A DNA stretch of 64,000 nucleotides from Prunus persica (GCF_000346465.2 NC_034011.1:22394264-22458263), one strand, 5' to 3'; positions 12,696 to 24,889 are shown, counted from the stretch's first letter. Program-made: numbers and translations. The notes: generated by a model not told the origin, from the sequence alone.

Positions 12696-13067
12696 TCAAG
12701 ATTGACGTCTCTTATTATCTTGCTCCCCCTGCATCGCTTGTTCAAGCCAAATCCAAGATTCCTCCATCAACTCAGGGCTGAGTCTGAACATCAGAACGCA
12801 AAACTCCATCTGGTTGAGAGCTCCATCGCCATCCATGTCACCTTTCCTCATCATGCTCACAAGCTCATCTTCTCTCAAATTCTGCAGACCAAGAAGAGCA
12901 GAGTTGCTCCTCAAGCTCTCCAATGTAATGACCCCTTTGTCCTTGTCCATCAGCAGCTGGAACCCATTGCACAGCTCTCTGATCAGGCCCTCCCCGCCAA
13001 GCTTGTCAGCCATCTCTGGCAGCAGATCCTCAAAATCATCAACAGCCCTCTTGCCAACTCCTGCCAT
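12696..13067 (-). CDS. Small single-EF-hand calcium-binding protein, KIC/PBP1-like
   Basis: Intronless gene encoding 123 aa. One canonical EF-hand loop, DMDGDGALNQME at about residues 76-87, has Asp at positions 1, 3 and 5 and Glu at 12. The segments LGGEGLIRELCNGFQLLMDK and NQMEFCVLMFRLSPELME are hallmarks of the plant KIC/PBP1 family. In Arabidopsis, KIC is a calcium-dependent regulator of the kinesin KCBP and PBP1 binds the PINOID kinase; which partner applies here cannot be told. The length fits the family (about 120-135 aa). The protein is expected to be cytosolic. The ATG at 13067 starts the conserved part, and a TATA box lies 75 bases upstream. The C-terminus (EQDNKRRQS) is basic. The opposite strand has overlapping open frames that are only shadows. 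Confidence 0.92.
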   Translation of the reverse strand: MAGVGKRAVDDFEDLLPEMADKLGGEGLIRELCNGFQLLMDKDKGVITLESLRSNSALLGLQNLREDELVSMMRKGDMDGDGALNQMEFCVLMFRLSPELMEESWIWLEQAMQGEQDNKRRQS

Positions 13068-13141
13068 TGATTGTTATTAGCTCCTGTTTCTTTTGATGTA
13101 TTGGGTTTTTGGGTTTGTGAGGGAAACAATGAGAGTGAATG

Positions 13142-13149
13142 AATTTATA
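13142..13149 (-). promoter_or_regulatory. TATA box of the EF-hand gene
   Basis: Reads TATAAATT on the - strand, 75 bases upstream of the ATG, so a transcript start about 30 bases later would leave a ~45-base leader. Good position for a plant core promoter. Confidence 0.6.
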
Positions 13150-13630
13150 CCGTGTGAAGGAAGGGGGAAGGAGGGTGGAAATTGGAAGGGGGATATTGGA
13201 AAGAGGAAGGTTATGGTCTCCCCGTGTGGATGACAGCAATGGAACAGTGTGTTAATTGCTGGTCGGCTTTGATTCTTTACGCCTGCAAGGGCCAGCAGCT
13301 ATTTTATTTGCCTCCTGTGTTTCTCAGAAATTTGTGAAGGGTACTTTTGTCATTACATGTAAATAATTAAAATTGGTCCTATTAGGGGCACTGATGTGTT
13401 TGGAATTTGCCTCCTATTTGACTTTCAACGCTGGCGTCGATGGGGGTACTATTGTCATTTCAGATTATCTTATACTTCAGAAACGGTTTTCCTTTTTGAC
13501 TTTGGCTATTTTACAGTTGGGTCGGTGGAAATCGGTTATATCAGTCAACCAAGTGTTCACATGAAATGAAGAAGAAAATGTGGTCTCAAAAGCTCAAAGC
13601 CTCTTTTCTAGTTGGGTTTTTTGGAAAATT
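13150..13630. other. Upstream region of the EF-hand gene
   Basis: Purine-rich (ggaagg) repeats near 13156-13212 and ordinary intergenic sequence beyond. No gene seen; a 63-codon open frame in it has no recognisable features. Confidence 0.5.
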
Positions 13631-14836
13631 CTGTGGTGCCTCAGCTGTATCGGTACAGCCAGTTATCCAAGGGTCAGTATTGCATCTTAAAAATAAAGGG
13701 CTGAGATTGAATGACCTGAAGACTTGTTGAGCCCTTTGTTATTAAATATCACGTGACATACACGTGACTGAGAAAACAAGTGAAAAGCTTCAACGTGCGG
13801 AAGCCCTGGCGTGCATTGGACCTGCTTATCTCTGCGATCGATCTCTCTCTCTTGGAAATCCAATCCTCATCTATGTCCCCAAATCAGAATCTGGGCGTCT
13901 CACTTCTGCCGACGCTGAGATGCAACAGTCATCGGACATCGCGTGCACTGGGAGCTTCTTCATCTTTGCAATATATCTCTCTTTCTCTCTCTCTCAAATC
14001 CAATCCTCATCTTTGTCCCCAAGTTGGAATCTGATGCATCTCCTCTCTGCCGACACTGCGATGCAAGAACCATCGGAGAGGAGACAGAGTGGGGTGATTC
14101 AGTCGAGTTCGACGGGGGTGGTGTGAAAGGCCTTTTTTTGGGTAGAAATTCAACGACTTAGTATTGAATCTGGAGTGAGGATGTCTGTGTTGCAGAGCCT
14201 TTGATGGGAGAAAAAATTCAACGCCTTGGACTGAATCTTGGTGATTTTTTTTTCCCTCTTTTAATAATTTTTAATATTTTAATATTTTAATATTTTCTCT
14301 TAATTTCATCACAGCATCAGACCCACTGTGATCCTTTCTCCATCAAACCCATGTAATTTTCGTTTGATGGAGGATTTGTTTTCTTCCATGTATGAGGTTA
14401 TGGATTTGTGCTTCAAAATAAGGTATGAAATTTTGAACAATCAGGTTGTTGATTTTCTTTAAAGTCTTGGATTCTTGAATTCCTACTCTTTTTTTTTTTT
14501 TTTTCAATTTGAGATTTGTTTTATTACTCAAGAACTCTGGTCATGATGAATCCAATTGGAGTTTTCGGGCTTGTTAGTGGAGAACTGAGGTTGGCATCAA
14601 AAGAGAAAGATGAGTTCTTTAACTAAGAAACCTCATAACTGGTTTTGGTTTTGGCTATATTATTTCTTATGTGCAATTGCATATAGTTTTTGTGCAATTG
14701 CATACAGTTTATGCAATTTTTGACCCCCTGTATGCAATTAGCGACAGTGTGATGTTTAAAGAAACGTTTGACTTGAATGCTATGTCATTGAGTTATTTAC
14801 CCATTAACAATCTAGTAACAATTGAGGTTTCGTTCG

Positions 14837-14924
14837 TTGAGTATGTTGCGTTCATTTGATAAATTTAAATGTTGGTATGTTCGGTAAGAAAAAATAAGAG
14901 TTCACGAGAAAGAAGAAGACATGA
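14837..14924 (+). repeat. Left copy of an ~88-bp direct duplication
   Basis: Runs from gttgagtatgttgcg to agaagaagacatgat. The same sequence with few differences recurs at 18270-18360, directly at the end of the hairpin array. Confidence 0.85.
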
Positions 14925-15628
14925 TATATATATATATATAATTTTTTTTTTAGGTGAAGTGTCTTGGGTTGCCATTACCATTTCAAAGATTGTATTGCTA
15001 AATCTGTAAGTGTATGGTTTAAATGTGATGTTCATGATTGATATTGGTTGTTGTGATTGCCGTAATTGCTATATATTGGTTGCTCTGGCTAAGGAGTCAG
15101 GAAAAGAGCAGTTAAGACAAGTGCATTTTTGTTACACTGAAATATGTGTTTTGAGATACCATCACAGTGTTTGAATAATCTCTCTCTACCTCCCTCTCAT
15201 TTGCAGAAAGGGGTATGCTCACTTGGACTTTTCATGCATACTTGGTGAGATTCTCACCTTCTTCTGAGAGCCTAATATTTAGGGGCTAACATTTGTGTAC
15301 TCTACAAGTTATAAATTGAGCTAAACGTATTACAAAATATTTTAGGTGAAGTGTTTTCTTTGTTTATGTTTCTTTTTTGAGATCTTATTTCTTATTTATG
15401 TGACATGTAGTCTTGGTTAGAGAAAATAGATGATATCACATATAATTTTCTATAGCTTTTAGGTAGTAGTAGATTATCCGTATTGTCATGCAAATGAACA
15501 CACACACAAAAGAGGCCCTCTAGCCAAAAAGAGGAAATTTGGTGATCTTTGCATACGTTATAAGAGTGTGAGCCAATGAGCCTTCTAGTAAAAACGAAAG
15601 AAGTTAAAAACCAAAAAAAGGGCGGAAG

Positions 15629-15790
15629 GCAATTGCATATTGTAAACTAATAATTGCAAATAGACGTTACGAAATTGCGTATATATATATGCAATTGCAT
15701 ATTGTAAAATGAGATTGCACATAGATGCTACGAGATTGCATACAGGCATATGCATATGGATACTATAAATTGAGAATTGCACACGTGCTA
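15629..15790. repeat. Cluster of tgcaattgca-type palindromes, left arm
   Basis: gcaattgcat or gagattgcac/gcat occurs repeatedly here and at 14670-14740. The core tgcaattgca is its own reverse complement. Counterparts occur at 19850-20380. Confidence 0.7.
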
Positions 15791-16559
15791 TCAAATATGC
15801 GATATATGCCCACAAAAACCATTAACATGGTTAAATTGTTGATTTAGTCCTTGAACTTGTATCCAATTTTCAATTTATCGCATGACCTTTTTTTTCATAA
15901 TATTACGGATATGAATTTTCTTTATCACCAATGTCTCCCCTGCCGTTTAATTCCCTAACATTTCGTCCAATCTGTCATTAAATATGAGGGCACATTGATC
16001 ATTTCATACGTTAAACATAATTGAATTATGTAACATTAAATAATATGAAAGGATATTAAATATATGCCTTAAAGCCAAACATGTGATATTGCGTTCTTTT
16101 TTGGATATTTCACCATCATTTATGGGCAAAATCATTGTTTGCATCTATGTTATTTAGTCTACAATCATAATAGCACAACAATCCTTGGAATATGATTCGT
16201 ATGTGGGCTAAGCAATGAGATTGGATATAAGAAGACTTCTCATATTTCCACTTCACTTCGTGGTCATATATTATCAATTGGGCATTGATCATAATCGAAA
16301 AGGTCCAATTTTCTTTTTCGTCAATTCAATGTGACTCAATCAATCGACCATTAAGTAATAATTTTTGTTGAAAGCTTTTAAATTTATATTTGTACCAACA
16401 ATCATATGTTTGATTTTATTGAATTTTTTTTTAATTAACAATATAGGAATAATTGGAGATAATCAACAAAGTTCAATTTTATTCTCAATACTTCATTGGG
16501 TTAAATTAGTAGTAAATCATGAAAGTTATATTCAGTAATTTATGCCCAACAAACCTACC

Positions 16560-18275
16560 TAAAGAACGCTAAGCGACTCGTTCGTCGGGTAAATAATGTT
16601 GTTCGTTGACCAAATTACCCAACGAACTCCTTGATTTACTCAACAAAAAAGGTATTTTACTTCGAAGACGCAAGGGGAGCGCTCGGTGAGTAAAGCTAGT
16701 CGTTCCCCGAGAAATTGGACTAACTAAAATATTTTATCAAACAAACGGGGTGTTTGTTCTAGTGAACGCAAGGGTTGCGTTCGTTTAGTAAAGTTATCTG
16801 TTCCCCGTAAAATTGGCCAAACCAACTTACTTTTTCAAACAAATGGGGAGTTTGTTCAAACGAACGTAAGGATTTGCTTTCGTTCAAAAATACTCGACGT
16901 TCTGCCGAAAAAGAAGGCCAACATAGCTAATTTTTTAAACCAACAGGGTATTTGTTCAAACGAACGCAATACGTGCGTTCCTTAAAAAAAGTTACCCGTT
17001 CGCCGAAAACATGCCCCAACCACCTTACGTTTTCAAACAAACGGGGTATTTTTTCACACCAACGCAACAGGTGCGTTCGTTGAGGAAAGTTTTCTGTTCG
17101 CCGAAAAAATATATCCAACCAACTTACTTTTTCAAACAAACGGGCTATTTGTTCACGTAAACGCATGAGTTGCGTTCTTTGAGTAAAGTTGCTCGTTCTT
17201 CTAAAAAATGGGCCAAACTAACTTACTTTTTCAAACAAACGGGCTATTTGTTCACGTAAACGCATCGGTTGCGTTCGTTGAGTAAAGTTACCCGTTCCCC
17301 GAAAAAATAGGCCAAACTAACTTACTTTTTTAAACAAACGGGCTATTTGTTCATGCGAACGCAGGGGTTGTGTTCGTTGAGTAAAGTTGTCTGTTCCCTT
17401 GAAAAATGGGCCCAACTAACTTACTTTTTCAAACAAACAGGCTATTTGTTCATACGAATGCAGCGGTTGCGTTCATTGAGTAAAGTTGCCCGTTCCCCAG
17501 AAAAATGGGCCAAACTAACTTACTTTTTCAAACAAACGGGCTATTTGTTCACATAAACGCAAGGCTTGCGTTCGTTAAGTAAAGTTTCTCGTTCCCCGAA
17601 AAAATGGGCCCAAATAACTTACTTTTTAAAACAAACGGGCTATTTGTTCACGCGAACGCAATGAGTTGCGTTCGTTGAGTAAAGCTGTCCGTTCTTCCGA
17701 AAAATGGGCCCAACTAACTTACTTTTTCAAGAAAACAGGCTATTTGTTCACGCGAATGCAGGGGTTGTGTTCGTTGAGTAAAGTTCCCCGTTCCCTGAAA
17801 AAATGGCCAAACTAACTTACTTTTTCAAACAAACGGGCTATTTGTTCATGTAAACGCAGGGATTGCGTTCGTTGAGTAAAGTTGCTCGTTCTTCGGAAAA
17901 ATTGGCCCAACTAACTTACTTTTTCAAACAAACAGGCTTTTTGTTCACGTGAACGCGATGGGTTGCGTTCGTGGAGTAAAGTTGCCCGTTTCTTGAAAAA
18001 ATGGGCCCAACTAACTTACTTTTTCAAACAAACGGGCGATTTGTTCACGCGAACGTTGGGGTTGCATTCATTGAGTAAAGTTGCCCGTTCCTCGGAAAAA
18101 TGGGCCAAATGAACTTACTTTTTCAAACAAACGGGATATTTATTCATGCAAACGCAAGGAGTGCGTTCGTTGGGTAAAGTTGCCCGTTCCCCGGAAAAAT
18201 GGACCCTACTAAATTTCTTTTTTAAACAAACACACTATTTTTTCACGCGAACGCAAAGATTGCGTTTGTTGAGTA
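16560..18275 (+). repeat. Minisatellite, ~18 units of ~98 bp, each with a hairpin core
   Basis: Units recur at about 16747, 16844, 16946, 17043, 17142, 17240, 17339 and onward every 97-101 bases to about 18230; the first two units are degenerate. The consensus contains gggctatttgttca, then cgaacgca followed by 4-6 bases and tgcgttcg (an 8-bp stem), then gttgagtaaagttgcccg and aactaacttactttttcaaa. Middle units are more alike than edge units, as expected for arrays that evolve by unequal exchange. Many differences in the stem are C/T or G/A at CpG, consistent with methylation decay. No reading frame is preserved across units. Confidence 0.93.
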
Positions 18276-18360
18276 CGTTGTGTTCATTTGATAAAGTTAA
18301 ATGTTGGTGTGTTCGGTAAGAAAAAAAATAAGAGTTCATGAGAAAGAAGAAGACATGATT
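18270..18360 (+). repeat. Right copy of the ~88-bp direct duplication
   Basis: Matches 14837-14924 and is continuous with the last array unit, so the array unit and this flank come from one ancestral sequence. Confidence 0.85.
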
Positions 18361-19849
18361 TTTTATTTTTTATGTTGTTTTGTTTTGTTTTGAGTTGAAG
18401 AAATTATTATTATTATTTTAAAGAAAAAGCGTATGGGTGTGATATATAGTATTGTTAATTTAATTGGATCTTTCCCCTGATATTTTTCAGGTGCTTCTTT
18501 TTTAAAACTATTTAAAATGTGGTTCTTAAAATTTTTCATGTAAGCCTTGTACCAAGGGATATGCACTAGAAACCAACTCCACTAAATAAATTTTTGTGTC
18601 AATTTGTTGCACGTTGGAGTATATATACAGTTGTTATAATAATAATATAAATTATGTAAAATAAATAATTTTAGGGGGTCCTCAAAAATCAGGGGCCCTG
18701 TGCATTGGCGCCACTTGCACTATTTCAGGGCCGCCCTTTTCTACTAGTTGGGTTAATCTTAACTATCTCATATATGGGAAGACAGTAGAGAGCTCAAGAG
18801 AGACCTATGTGCACCATGTTCAAACATGGCTTACAAACTGCTCGGGTTACGTAACTTGGTATGACTATTGTATGAATCTAGATGGTTGTTCCTCATTGTT
18901 TGAACCTCATTGGAGCTCTTCATTTATGTAGATGGACACTTATCTAAATTGTAATTCAATGTTAAAACAAACTATGGATTTATGCATGGTTTATTCATTC
19001 TAATCAACATTTTATTTTCAAACTTTTCATTAACACACATTACATACCACTTATATTTCATCATATGTATATCTTATTATTAGTAAATTTTGAGTTTTAT
19101 TTGTTCAATACATTCATTGATAATGTACATAACATTTATGAAAGTTTTATACCAAAATTATGTGTTTCAATACCTATATCTGTCTTCTTCTTTTTTCCGA
19201 TACCTAAGACGATAATAATATATCCCCCGAAATATCCGTAAATTGGAGGCCCTATATTATTTACATGGTTGATATTTTAATCCTTGGCCCACTCGAACCT
19301 TCCAAGGCTGAACCATATGTAGCCTTCTCTTTAAGGTTTAATTTCCTCCATTTATTAGCAATCTCTTCTTGTACCTGGAAAAAAAAATCTCATTAAAAGA
19401 GCCTTTTTAATAAAATAATTAATAAACTAACCCAATCCATTGCCATCTCTCACCTTATTGTCCAACTTTGCATTTGCCACTTTCCCCATTTTATGTCTTT
19501 TTTTTTTTTTTGTAAATCATTTATTTTTAATCAAAAAACCATCATAATATTAAGCAACTACATTTTCGATTTTTAGATGTACGTGTAACTTACATGAAAT
19601 TAAAAAATGCATCCTGGCCAACTCTTGATTGTTGCACATTACTGTCGACTTTGCGCTTTCCTTTTGTTGATCCCCTTTTTTGAGCTTCCATAACTTGCAC
19701 AAATCAAGTACAAAACACTATCATGCAATTGTCTCTAGCGCCGAGAATTTGAATACTAATCCAAAGCCTAATACCCCCTAAACCCCGTAAACACCACAAC
19801 ATCACATTGCTTAATTAAAAACATACGGGGACCTGGATTTGCATACAGT

Positions 19850-20390
19850 AGCTTAGTAATTGCATATACTGATATGCAATTGCTCGATACTACTTGCAAG
19901 TGCATCAGCCCTCGATTATTACATTGCACAGATAATGCACACAACCCACCCATGCATTTCTCTATTGGGTCGGGATTCTTACTCATTTCAAATCCCAATA
20001 CAAATCTTAACCAATCCTCACATTACACTTTCGGAACACTTTAATCCCCATAACAAATTATTCTAAAGCACAGTCAAACCTACCTACCTACCACGAAATC
20101 ACCTGAGTTGCATAATTTGAAACAAAAACTATATACTGTCATTGCATTCAATGACTTGGATTTGCATACAGGCTATTAGTAATTGCATATAGAGATATGC
20201 AATTGCATATTGAGCTATGCAATTGCATATTGAGCTATGCAATTCCACGAACATTACAACTATGAATGTGAGATACGTGCATACTTTGGAAAAAAAAAAC
20301 TATATACTCTAATTGCATTCAATGAATTGGATTTGCATACACGCTATTAGTAATTGCATACAGAGATATGCAATTGCATGAACATTACAG
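19850..20390. repeat. Cluster of tgcaattgca-type palindromes, right arm
   Basis: atgcaattgcat or a close variant occurs at least six times, and the phrase ggatttgcatacag..attagtaattgcata occurs at about 19832, 20158 and 20328, giving a loose tandem structure with a ~170-bp step in the last two copies. Confidence 0.7.
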
Positions 20391-21006
20391 CCATCAATGT
20401 CAGATACCCACTTCACCTCACGCCACTTTCAGAATCACAAACCCACCACAATTAAATCATACACAATCAGAGGCCTCATGGGTATTTATATATACAATCA
20501 GATCAAGAGGCACTATAACAACCCAGCAGAAATGCAGAGTGGGAAAAGAAATACAAAATTTGAATCATTAATTTCTGGAATTGTTCAATGAAAAAACTGA
20601 AACAACAATTCAAAATCACTAGAAGAATAAATTAAATAGAACCATCAATTACACATAACGAAAATCAACACACGAACTTACCGAGATGGAGGAAGCAGCT
20701 GGAGAAGACGAAGTGGGTTTCTGGGTTTTGGCTGAAATCTGCTCCTCAGATGGAGAAGACGAAGTGGGGGGAGCTTCTTCAGGCTGTAGGAAGCTGTGCA
20801 GCTATGAATTCACCGAAATAGAGCTGTGGCTGTGCAAAGCTATGGAGGAGGAGATAGACGAAATCGATCTGTGTGCAGCCTAGGTTTTGAACGAGCGGGA
20901 GTTTTTATTTTCCTTAGTTTAACTGGTTAACCAAAAGAACCAGTTTTCATTGTTTTTAAAAAAAGGCCACGTGATGGGCTGTACAGGTACACCCGGCGCA
21001 CCACAG

Positions 21007-21699
21007 ACTTATGTTTCCCAGAAAAAAAGGAGGAACTCTTCTATGAAATTCTTTATAAATGTAGGGCCGATTAAAGTTGTTAGCATTGTGTATTATTCGT
21101 ATATTAAAGTTGTTATTCTTTTCGAAAACATAGAAATATATAGGGTTTTTTTTATATATAAAATGAAATGTGTATTATTCGTATATTAAGGTAATTTGCA
21201 CAAATAATACAGATTTTTCGGAATATTTTTAAAAAATATACATTTTATTTCCTCATTTTATCCCTATTATGGAAAGAATGACTACAAATAATAAACTTTA
21301 AATAGATAAATTTAATTTTTATATGCTGACCAATATTTACATCAGACGTTTTCAAGAAAATTATCAAATAATACACAAAATATTTTATAAGCATTATACT
21401 CGTCCCGTATTTTACTAACTACGCTCAAATGAGATAGTATGTGCAAAAAAGAATACAAATAAGACTAGGTTTGGGTTGACCCATCCCTGGGCTATGCGTT
21501 CTTTGAGCTTGGGCTTATGAACGCACCTAATTTGGGCCTATAAGAATTCTGAACCCCAATGAAGGACATTGGCCCATCAAAAGATATTGGTCCAAGTCTT
21601 TGCATTGCCTATTGTCAACACTTCTCAGTGTCTTCCATTTTCCTTCATAAATCAAACTTCAAGTGTGTTGAAGCAATGAAACATTACTGAATTGAACTT
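21007..21699. other. 3' flank of RLK A
   Basis: AT-rich and gene-free. The final ~60 bases are likely the 3' untranslated region of the receptor-kinase gene on the - strand. Confidence 0.5.
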
Positions 21700-24600
21700 C
21701 TATCGACCTTCTGGGATACTCACGGTGATTTCATTGTTGGAGAAACTGGTAACTGCTGGGATACCGACAGCAGCGCGGGGGTGGTTCCTATGCATTGAAA
21801 AAGCAGGTTCTTTGGAGAGTGGAAGTGATGCAGCTTCATTTCCTTGCAGCATAAGAAAAACAGAAGACATTGTTGGCCGATCAGCTGGATCTTCTTGAAC
21901 ACACAAAAATCCTACATGCATACACTTTAGAGCTTCATGAGGCTCACATGCTTCCCTTGCTGATTCATCAATCACCTCCATTCCTCTGCCTTCTTTCCAC
22001 AACTCCCATGCCTAATTGAGATTCAACATCAAAACCCATCAATCTTGTTCAAAAAAGAACAAAAAAAAACTATAGTTTCTATAACTTACCCATCCCGCAA
22101 GAGTTCGGGAATTTTCAAAACGATAAAAAGAAGCATTCTTCTTTCCACTTACAATCTCCAACAGCAACACTCCAAAGCTGAATACATCCAGTTTCTCAGA
22201 GAAATGGCCATAGAGTGCATACTCGGGTGACATGTAGCCGCTGCTCATGAATTAACAGTAGAGGTAGAGAAGTAAGCAATAACAATGACTAATATTTGCA
22301 TCAGGTTTTGTATATGGATGAAAAACATGTGTTCTTACTATGTCCCAACAACCCTGTTGGTATTTGCTTCAGTTTGGTTCATCCCAAAGATCCTTGCCAT
22401 TCCAAAGTCTGAGATTTTGGGGTTCATTGATCCATCCAAAAGAACATTACTTGCTTTAAGGTCCCTGTGAATTATTTTCAGTCTAGAGTACTTGTGGATA
22501 TAAAGTAGCCCCTGAGCAATACCTTCTATAATTCTAAAGCGTTTACCCCAATCTAATTCTGTTTTTTCCAACGGATCTGATTCAACAAACCATGGAGAAT
22601 AATCAGCTAGGTGAATATTTTTCCGTTTTGTTTTGAAATAAAATTTTTGACACACAGAGAAAGATACTGCATTACACCACTTTTGAAAACATGGGAAAAG
22701 ATCTTGGAAAAAGGTAATCGGATTTGACGTCTCATAAATCAACAATATCAAAGAATTAATTTTAGCAGTGATGAGCATATATATACCAAACAAAAATTTG
22801 TCCAAACTTCGATTTGGCATGTACTCGTAAATCAGTATCATTTCCTCCTTTTCAATACAGCAACCCAAGAGCCTAACAAGATTGGTGTGTTGGAGCTTGG
22901 CTATAAGCTTCAACTCATTCATGAACTCCTCGTGTCCTTGCCCTGACTTCTTTGACAGCCTTTTTATGGCTACTTCTTGGAGTTCAGGCAAAATCCCCTG
23001 TAGTGGAAGAAAAATCCGACACAAATTAAGACAATTACAACCTTACCAAATGAGAAGTAATGGGTGAAATTATTAAGAAATGCATAAAAGAAACTATCAT
23101 ATTTATAGCTCAATAGGACTATCAAAGTGTTACCTTATAAACAGGGCCAAATCCTCCCTCTCCCAGTTTATTAGCTTCAGAGAAGTTGTTTGTTGCAGCT
23201 AAAATTCTCCTTAAACGATAGAGTGGTAATCCTGCGTCATTCTTTCCACCTCCAGCACCATATTTCCTGTTTAGTCTTATTGTTAAAACATCCTTTGTTT
23301 GGATTACTAGACTCCGTATCGCTGAACATATGAAAGATAGACAGAGTGGTAAAGTACCTTCCCTTTCCCCAAGTCTTCTTCCATAAGAAATAACAAAAAA
23401 TTATTGTAAGCAATCCTGCCGTTGCTGAGACTGTTGCAATTACTAGGGAGCGCTTATGACCTGCAAAGAAAACAAAAAGATCCAGTTGACAAATTAAAAA
23501 TGATGGCTCCGAGTAATGGTCACTCCCCACAACACCAATAAACAATTCCTTATTACTTTTGGGATTCTTGAACTCTGAAGCTGCAAGTCTGATATATAAA
23601 GTCCTTCCATCACCGTCATCTGGTGCAAGTTGCTTTAGACCAAATAGATCTCCAGTCCAAATTGAACATCCAGCAGTGCTGCTGTAAGCATAAGCAATGC
23701 AAAAGCAGTTACTTAAGCAGATTGATGTACATTGCTTAGCATAAGCAATACTAGAGTGTTTATCTTCAACACTGGCAGGCAATGACATGCTAGGCATTTC
23801 TAGAAACCTGTCTTCTGTCCCAGTAGCATTCCCACATTGCAGAGTGGTTTTTCTTGAGCACCCACCTGAATAATCCTGCAAACTCCAATCCCTATGTGAC
23901 TCTGGCTCAAACCCCATCAAACAACTACATAAAGGCAAGGATTGCTCATTGTAAGTACTGAATGGTCCGCAGAAGGCATAAACCTTTGGTTTAGACCAAA
24001 ACAAATTCCATTGCCTGGGGCTGGTAGTCTCCAACCATGTTAGCTGCTGAATCTGCCCTGAGGTATACATCACGCATCGAGATATTCTCTTAGGATCATA
24101 AAGAGAATAGGTAAAATAACTTTCATTTTCGTTTGTAACATAGCTGTAATTGAAAACATCATTAAGCGTCATCTCAGGATCCCACCTGAATTTATCTGAA
24201 TTTTCATCCCATGGTCCACTAGTCCAATACTGTTGAGACCTATTCCACTGTATGATAAATGAGTTGATTTGCTTTGGGTCAAGCTCAAAAGAGAAAAGAC
24301 CTGGTGCAGGATCCTCTGAATTCTTCCATGAAGTGAGAATCTGGCTTTGTTGTTTGGTAATTTTGTTGAATCCGATTCTACTTCCTGGTAGCCATGTATC
24401 GGCTGGATGATCAAAACTTTGCCATAAAGGCTCTGATTTAGTACTAGCACTAGACCCATCAGCTCTTAAGACAAGGTTACCATTGTCTAAAAGAACTGCT
24501 TCTACAGAACCTGAGGCTGAGGTAGTGGTGCTGGAGGTCGCACTTGTGGACCAAACTGAACCTTTGGACTTACTGAAGAGAAGTAAATTACCATCTGATA

Positions 24601-24889
24601 TTTTCAACACTGAAGAAAATCTATCAGAGATTGGCTGTTCCCTATTTGCCACCCACACTACAGTCCTAACAGAAACTTTCTTGTACCAGATGCCTATGTA
24701 GTAGTTTGAAGAATTACCTGGTTTGAAGAAACCCAGCTCAAAAACCCCACCTGCAGAGACAATGGTTTGATCGCCAGAGAGATATTGGTTTGCAGTGATG
24801 GTGTCAGCTGCAAGGCAAACATGGGTTTTCATATACAGGCATAAAAAAATAACAGACAACAAAAACTTTTGGTTGGTTTTGGTGTCCAT
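21700..24889 (-). CDS. G-type lectin S-receptor-like Ser/Thr kinase, seven exons, intact (RLK A)
   Basis: Exons, in gene order: 24889-23557, 23460-23358, 23266-23134, 22997-22787, 22576-22339, 22240-22090, 22011-21700. They join in frame to 826 aa. Signal peptide residues 1-27; bulb-type lectin domain about 28-150 ([10 protein letters not shown]); S-locus glycoprotein region with [18 protein letters not shown] domain with a [11 protein letters not shown] core; transmembrane helix about 449-470; kinase with [24 protein letters not shown] (catalytic Asp near 632), DFG and GYMSPEYA; a C-terminal tail ending SIPEGR. It is a plasma-membrane receptor kinase related to the CES101 subgroup; ligand unknown. 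The start fits the signal peptide; an in-frame upstream ATG 32 codons earlier would add a hydrophilic lead. The EGF-like region lacks two cysteines found in RLK C. The 5' flank has agtcaac (W-box core on the gene strand). Confidence 0.92.

Larger units (their letters stand above)
13631..21006. mobile_element. Candidate 7.4-kb non-autonomous DNA transposon with inverted termini
   Basis: The left end 13631-13660 starts ctgtggtgc and ends cggtacagcc; the reverse complement of 20977-21006 starts ctgtggtgc and ends ctgtacagcc, so the ends are inverted repeats of ~30 bases with roughly 70% identity. No target-site duplication or transposase was recognised. The block contains no convincing gene; near both arms it carries the palindrome tgcaattgca many times, and it holds the ~98-bp array. 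The left arm also has an internal imperfect duplication (13850-13920 versus 13990-14060, both with aatccaatcctcatct). It could be a Mutator-type non-autonomous element or a composite of several insertions; the boundaries are a hypothesis. Confidence 0.4.

Noticed and set aside
12702..13080. Open frames on the + strand opposite the EF-hand gene
   Set aside because: Shadows of the real - strand gene, which has a canonical EF-hand.
13740..13770. Two cacgtg G-boxes as a light- or ABA-responsive promoter
   Set aside because: cacgtg occurs twice within 20 bases, but there is no gene downstream on either strand at a sensible distance.
16560..18275. CRISPR-like array
   Set aside because: The whole ~98-bp unit is repeated with no unique spacers, and the host is a plant.
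20686..20883. 65-codon acidic open frame near the right terminus of the 7.4-kb block
   Set aside because: Contains an imperfect internal repeat (gaagacgaagtgg), no known domain and no conserved partner; likely a chance frame in repeat DNA.
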